Part shown: piece by piece, positions 62,402-64,000 of the stretch
Layout of the letters: each line of letters opens with the position of its first letter
Position numbering within the stretch: the stretch's first letter is position 1
Source: Pollutibacter soli
Lineage (GTDB): Bacteria; Bacteroidota; Bacteroidia; Chitinophagales; Chitinophagaceae
DNA length: 64,000 nt
NCBI GenBank assembly: GCA_029269725.1
Contig: JARJHS010000002.1
Span: 620,001-684,000 of the forward strand
Direction: 5' to 3'
Made by a program: the position numbers and the translations under genes
Notes under the pieces: model-generated
Databases searched by the model: none
What the model was told of the DNA's origin: nothing
Seen by the model: only the letters and a program-made list of their open reading frames with translations

Positions 62402-63538
62402 ATGAGCGACCAGTTTAATATTACAGATTTTCTTTCACCATTAAATCTGGATGAGCTTTCGCACGATGAAGGATATATGGAGGGGCAGATTGGCCGGAAC
62501 ATCCGGGTTTACGACGAAGAATTCCCGGATCTTGAAGACGTCGATATTGTATTACTCGGTTGCGGAGAAGAGAGAGGAAGCAGTGCGGGCAGATTTGATA
62601 ACGCAGCACCCAATGCCATCCGTCACCAGTTTTATTCTCTATACTACTGGCATCCCAATGTGAGACTCGCTGATGCAGGAAATATACGTACAGGTGCAAC
62701 ACTGAATGATACCTATGCTGCATTGAAGACCGTCACTGCCGAACTGATTTCAGCAGGTAAAACTGTTTTAATACTGGGTGGATCTCATGATCTTACATTG
62801 GCTCAGTACGATGCATACAGGTATCTCAACAGGATTATTGAAGTCACCGGCATTGATTCACTGATCAACCTGAAGATGGAGAGTCATCTGAAGAGCATGA
62901 ACTTCCTTATGGAGATGCTTACCGGGGAACCGAATTATGTACGTCACTATAATCATATTGGTTTTCAAAGTTATTTTGTAAATCCGCAGATGCTGGAGAC
63001 CATGGACAAACTCCGCTTTGATTGTTTCAGGGTGGGAGTGGTGAAGGAAAGTATCGAAGAAATGGAACCTGTCATCCGTAGTTCGCACATGGTGAGTTTT
63101 GATATTGCAGCTTTGCAGTATGCGTCGGCGTTATCGAATTATACTTCACCCAATGGATTATCCGGCGAAGAGGTTTGTACGTTATCAAGGTATGCGGGTA
63201 TGAGTCCTCATCTCAGTACGATGGGATTTTTCGGGTATGCGGTTGAAAGTGATGTACAGCAATTGAGCGCTAAACAGATTGCACAGATGATGTGGTATTT
63301 TATTGATGGTCGTCACAAAGGAACTTCTGAATCACTATTAAGCGAAAGAGATAATTTCTTTGAATTCCATACCGCATTTGCTGAAGTTGATACTGTTTTT
63401 CTTCAAAGTAAAAAAACCGGGCGCTGGTGGATGCAGCTGCCTGATAAATCGTACATCGCCTGTTCCTACCAGGATTATATCCAGGCCAGCAGCAATGAAA
63501 TTCCTGAACGCTGGTTGCGTGCACAGGAAAGGAGCTGA
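62402..63538 (+). CDS. Degenerate ureohydrolase (arginase/formimidoylglutamase-like) protein
   Basis: Arginase-fold protein of 378 aa, usually labelled formimidoylglutamase. The first metal motif GGSHD keeps His129. The second, normally DAHxD, is KMESH here (158-162), losing all three metal residues. The third, normally SxDxDxxDP, is SFDIAALQ, keeping Asp234 but not the second Asp (Ala236). Binding of the usual two-manganese centre is therefore unlikely. Either a non-catalytic relative or an enzyme with a changed site. GCGEERGSSAGRFDNAAPNAIR (in parts) confirms the family. Its own good promoter suggests that it is expressed. Confidence 0.85.
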   Translation: MSDQFNITDFLSPLNLDELSHDEGYMEGQIGRNIRVYDEEFPDLEDVDIVLLGCGEERGSSAGRFDNAAPNAIRHQFYSLYYWHPNVRLADAGNIRTGATLNDTYAALKTVTAELISAGKTVLILGGSHDLTLAQYDAYRYLNRIIEVTGIDSLINLKMESHLKSMNFLMEMLTGEPNYVRHYNHIGFQSYFVNPQMLETMDKLRFDCFRVGVVKESIEEMEPVIRSSHMVSFDIAALQYASALSNYTSPNGLSGEEVCTLSRYAGMSPHLSTMGFFGYAVESDVQQLSAKQIAQMMWYFIDGRHKGTSESLLSERDNFFEFHTAFAEVDTVFLQSKKTGRWWMQLPDKSYIACSYQDYIQASSNEIPERWLRAQERS

Positions 63539-63568
63539 GCTGTTTTTAATAAAATCACCCTGAAAATT

Positions 63569-64000
63569 ATGCAGTCAGAAAAGTTGTTGTTGTGTATTAT
63601 ATCGGCTTTTTCTGTTTGCATTTCAGTTTCCTGTTCTACTCAAAAAAATGTCGCTTCACCGGTAATTAAGCGATTGAATGATAGTTTGCTGAAATACGCA
63701 CATACTGGTATTTATGTGTATGAGCCTGCTGCAGGGAAGGTCGTGATCGACTATCAATCCGACAAATATTTCACACCAGCGAGTAACACCAAAATCATCA
63801 CCTGTTATGCGGCCATGAAGTATTTGGGTGATTCATTGATTGGCGCTACCTGGATCGATTTGGATACTGCAATAGTTATATATCCTCAGGGAGATCCGAG
63901 TTTTTTACATCCTGATTTTTCCGGGCAAGCCATAGTTGATTTTATAAAAGAGCAGCAAAAGCCGGTATATATTTCTGATATTTTCTGGAAGACAACTGCG
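63569..64000 (+). CDS. dacB: D-alanyl-D-alanine carboxypeptidase/endopeptidase (PBP4), 3' end cut
   Basis: Start of a DacB-type penicillin-binding protein, peptidase S13, running off the window. A lipoprotein-like signal is seen (ISVSC, Cys22), so it may be lipid-anchored in the periplasm. HTGIYVYEPAAGKVVIDYQ and FTPASNTKIITCYAAMKYLG carry the catalytic SxxK motif (Ser72, Lys75). 144 codons are visible, with the SxN and KTG motifs expected beyond the edge. Start at ATG 63569. Confidence 0.88.
   Translation, partial: MQSEKLLLCIISAFSVCISVSCSTQKNVASPVIKRLNDSLLKYAHTGIYVYEPAAGKVVIDYQSDKYFTPASNTKIITCYAAMKYLGDSLIGATWIDLDTAIVIYPQGDPSFLHPDFSGQAIVDFIKEQQKPVYISDIFWKTTA

Noticed and set aside
1-64000. 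CRISPR arrays, rRNA, tRNA or insertion sequences
   Set aside because: No regularly spaced repeats, no RNA gene signatures and no transposase-like frame were seen on either strand.

Overview
The window looks like chromosomal DNA of a member of the Bacteroidota, probably Chitinophagia (Chitinophagaceae-like). The signs are a GldH gliding lipoprotein, BatD, a MerR/sigma/crtI/crtB carotenoid cluster, weak Shine-Dalgarno sequences, many TTG/GTG starts, and several exact matches to the Bacteroidota promoter core TAnnTTTG. The assignment rests on gene content only. No rRNA, tRNA, CRISPR array or insertion sequence was seen.

Positions 1-25520 hold one very long plus-strand operon for a surface polysaccharide. 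It runs Wza-like lipoprotein (cut by the window edge), Wzc-type tyrosine kinase, a Wzm/Wzt ABC exporter, then about a dozen glycosyltransferases, four acyltransferase-3 membrane proteins, two FkbM methyltransferases, a Gfo/Idh/MocA oxidoreductase, a Wzy-like membrane protein and a hexapeptide acetyltransferase. Most genes overlap or are a few bases apart. No Wzx flippase and no initiating sugar-phosphate transferase is present.

Positions 25521-35237 begin with a promoter-bearing gap. Next comes a three-gene cassette that I consider the most unusual system here: a fused E1 alpha/beta 2-oxoacid dehydrogenase, an E2-like lipoyl acyltransferase with a C-terminal zinc ribbon, and a single protein joining an ACP-like domain, an AcpS-type phosphopantetheinyl transferase and a membrane anchor. 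A secreted beta-helix protein, a glycosyltransferase, a GDP-mannose 3,5-epimerase and a GDP-L-fucose synthase follow. Positions 35238-36199 hold a structured leader and a CpsB-like PHP phosphatase, the likely partner of the Wzc kinase.

Positions 36274-41882 hold a carotenoid module: CarH/LitR-like B12-binding MerR regulator, ECF sigma factor, phytoene desaturase and phytoene synthase. Two minus-strand glycan genes interrupt it.

Positions 41897-64000 are mostly housekeeping: dusB, CPBP protease, cdsA, psd, a HAD nucleotidase, an SDR, batD, a yicC-gldH-kinase-regulator minus-strand operon, an lpxD-like gene, a TonB-style carboxypeptidase-regulatory-domain protein, an extended SDR, 3-hydroxyacyl-CoA dehydrogenase, pheS, a degenerate ureohydrolase and a dacB start. 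Embedded in it is a GntP/RidA/D-threonine-aldolase-like/M19 dipeptidase set that suggests D-amino-acid use. The yicC-lpxD gap carries an orphan minus-strand terminator that points to a small RNA.
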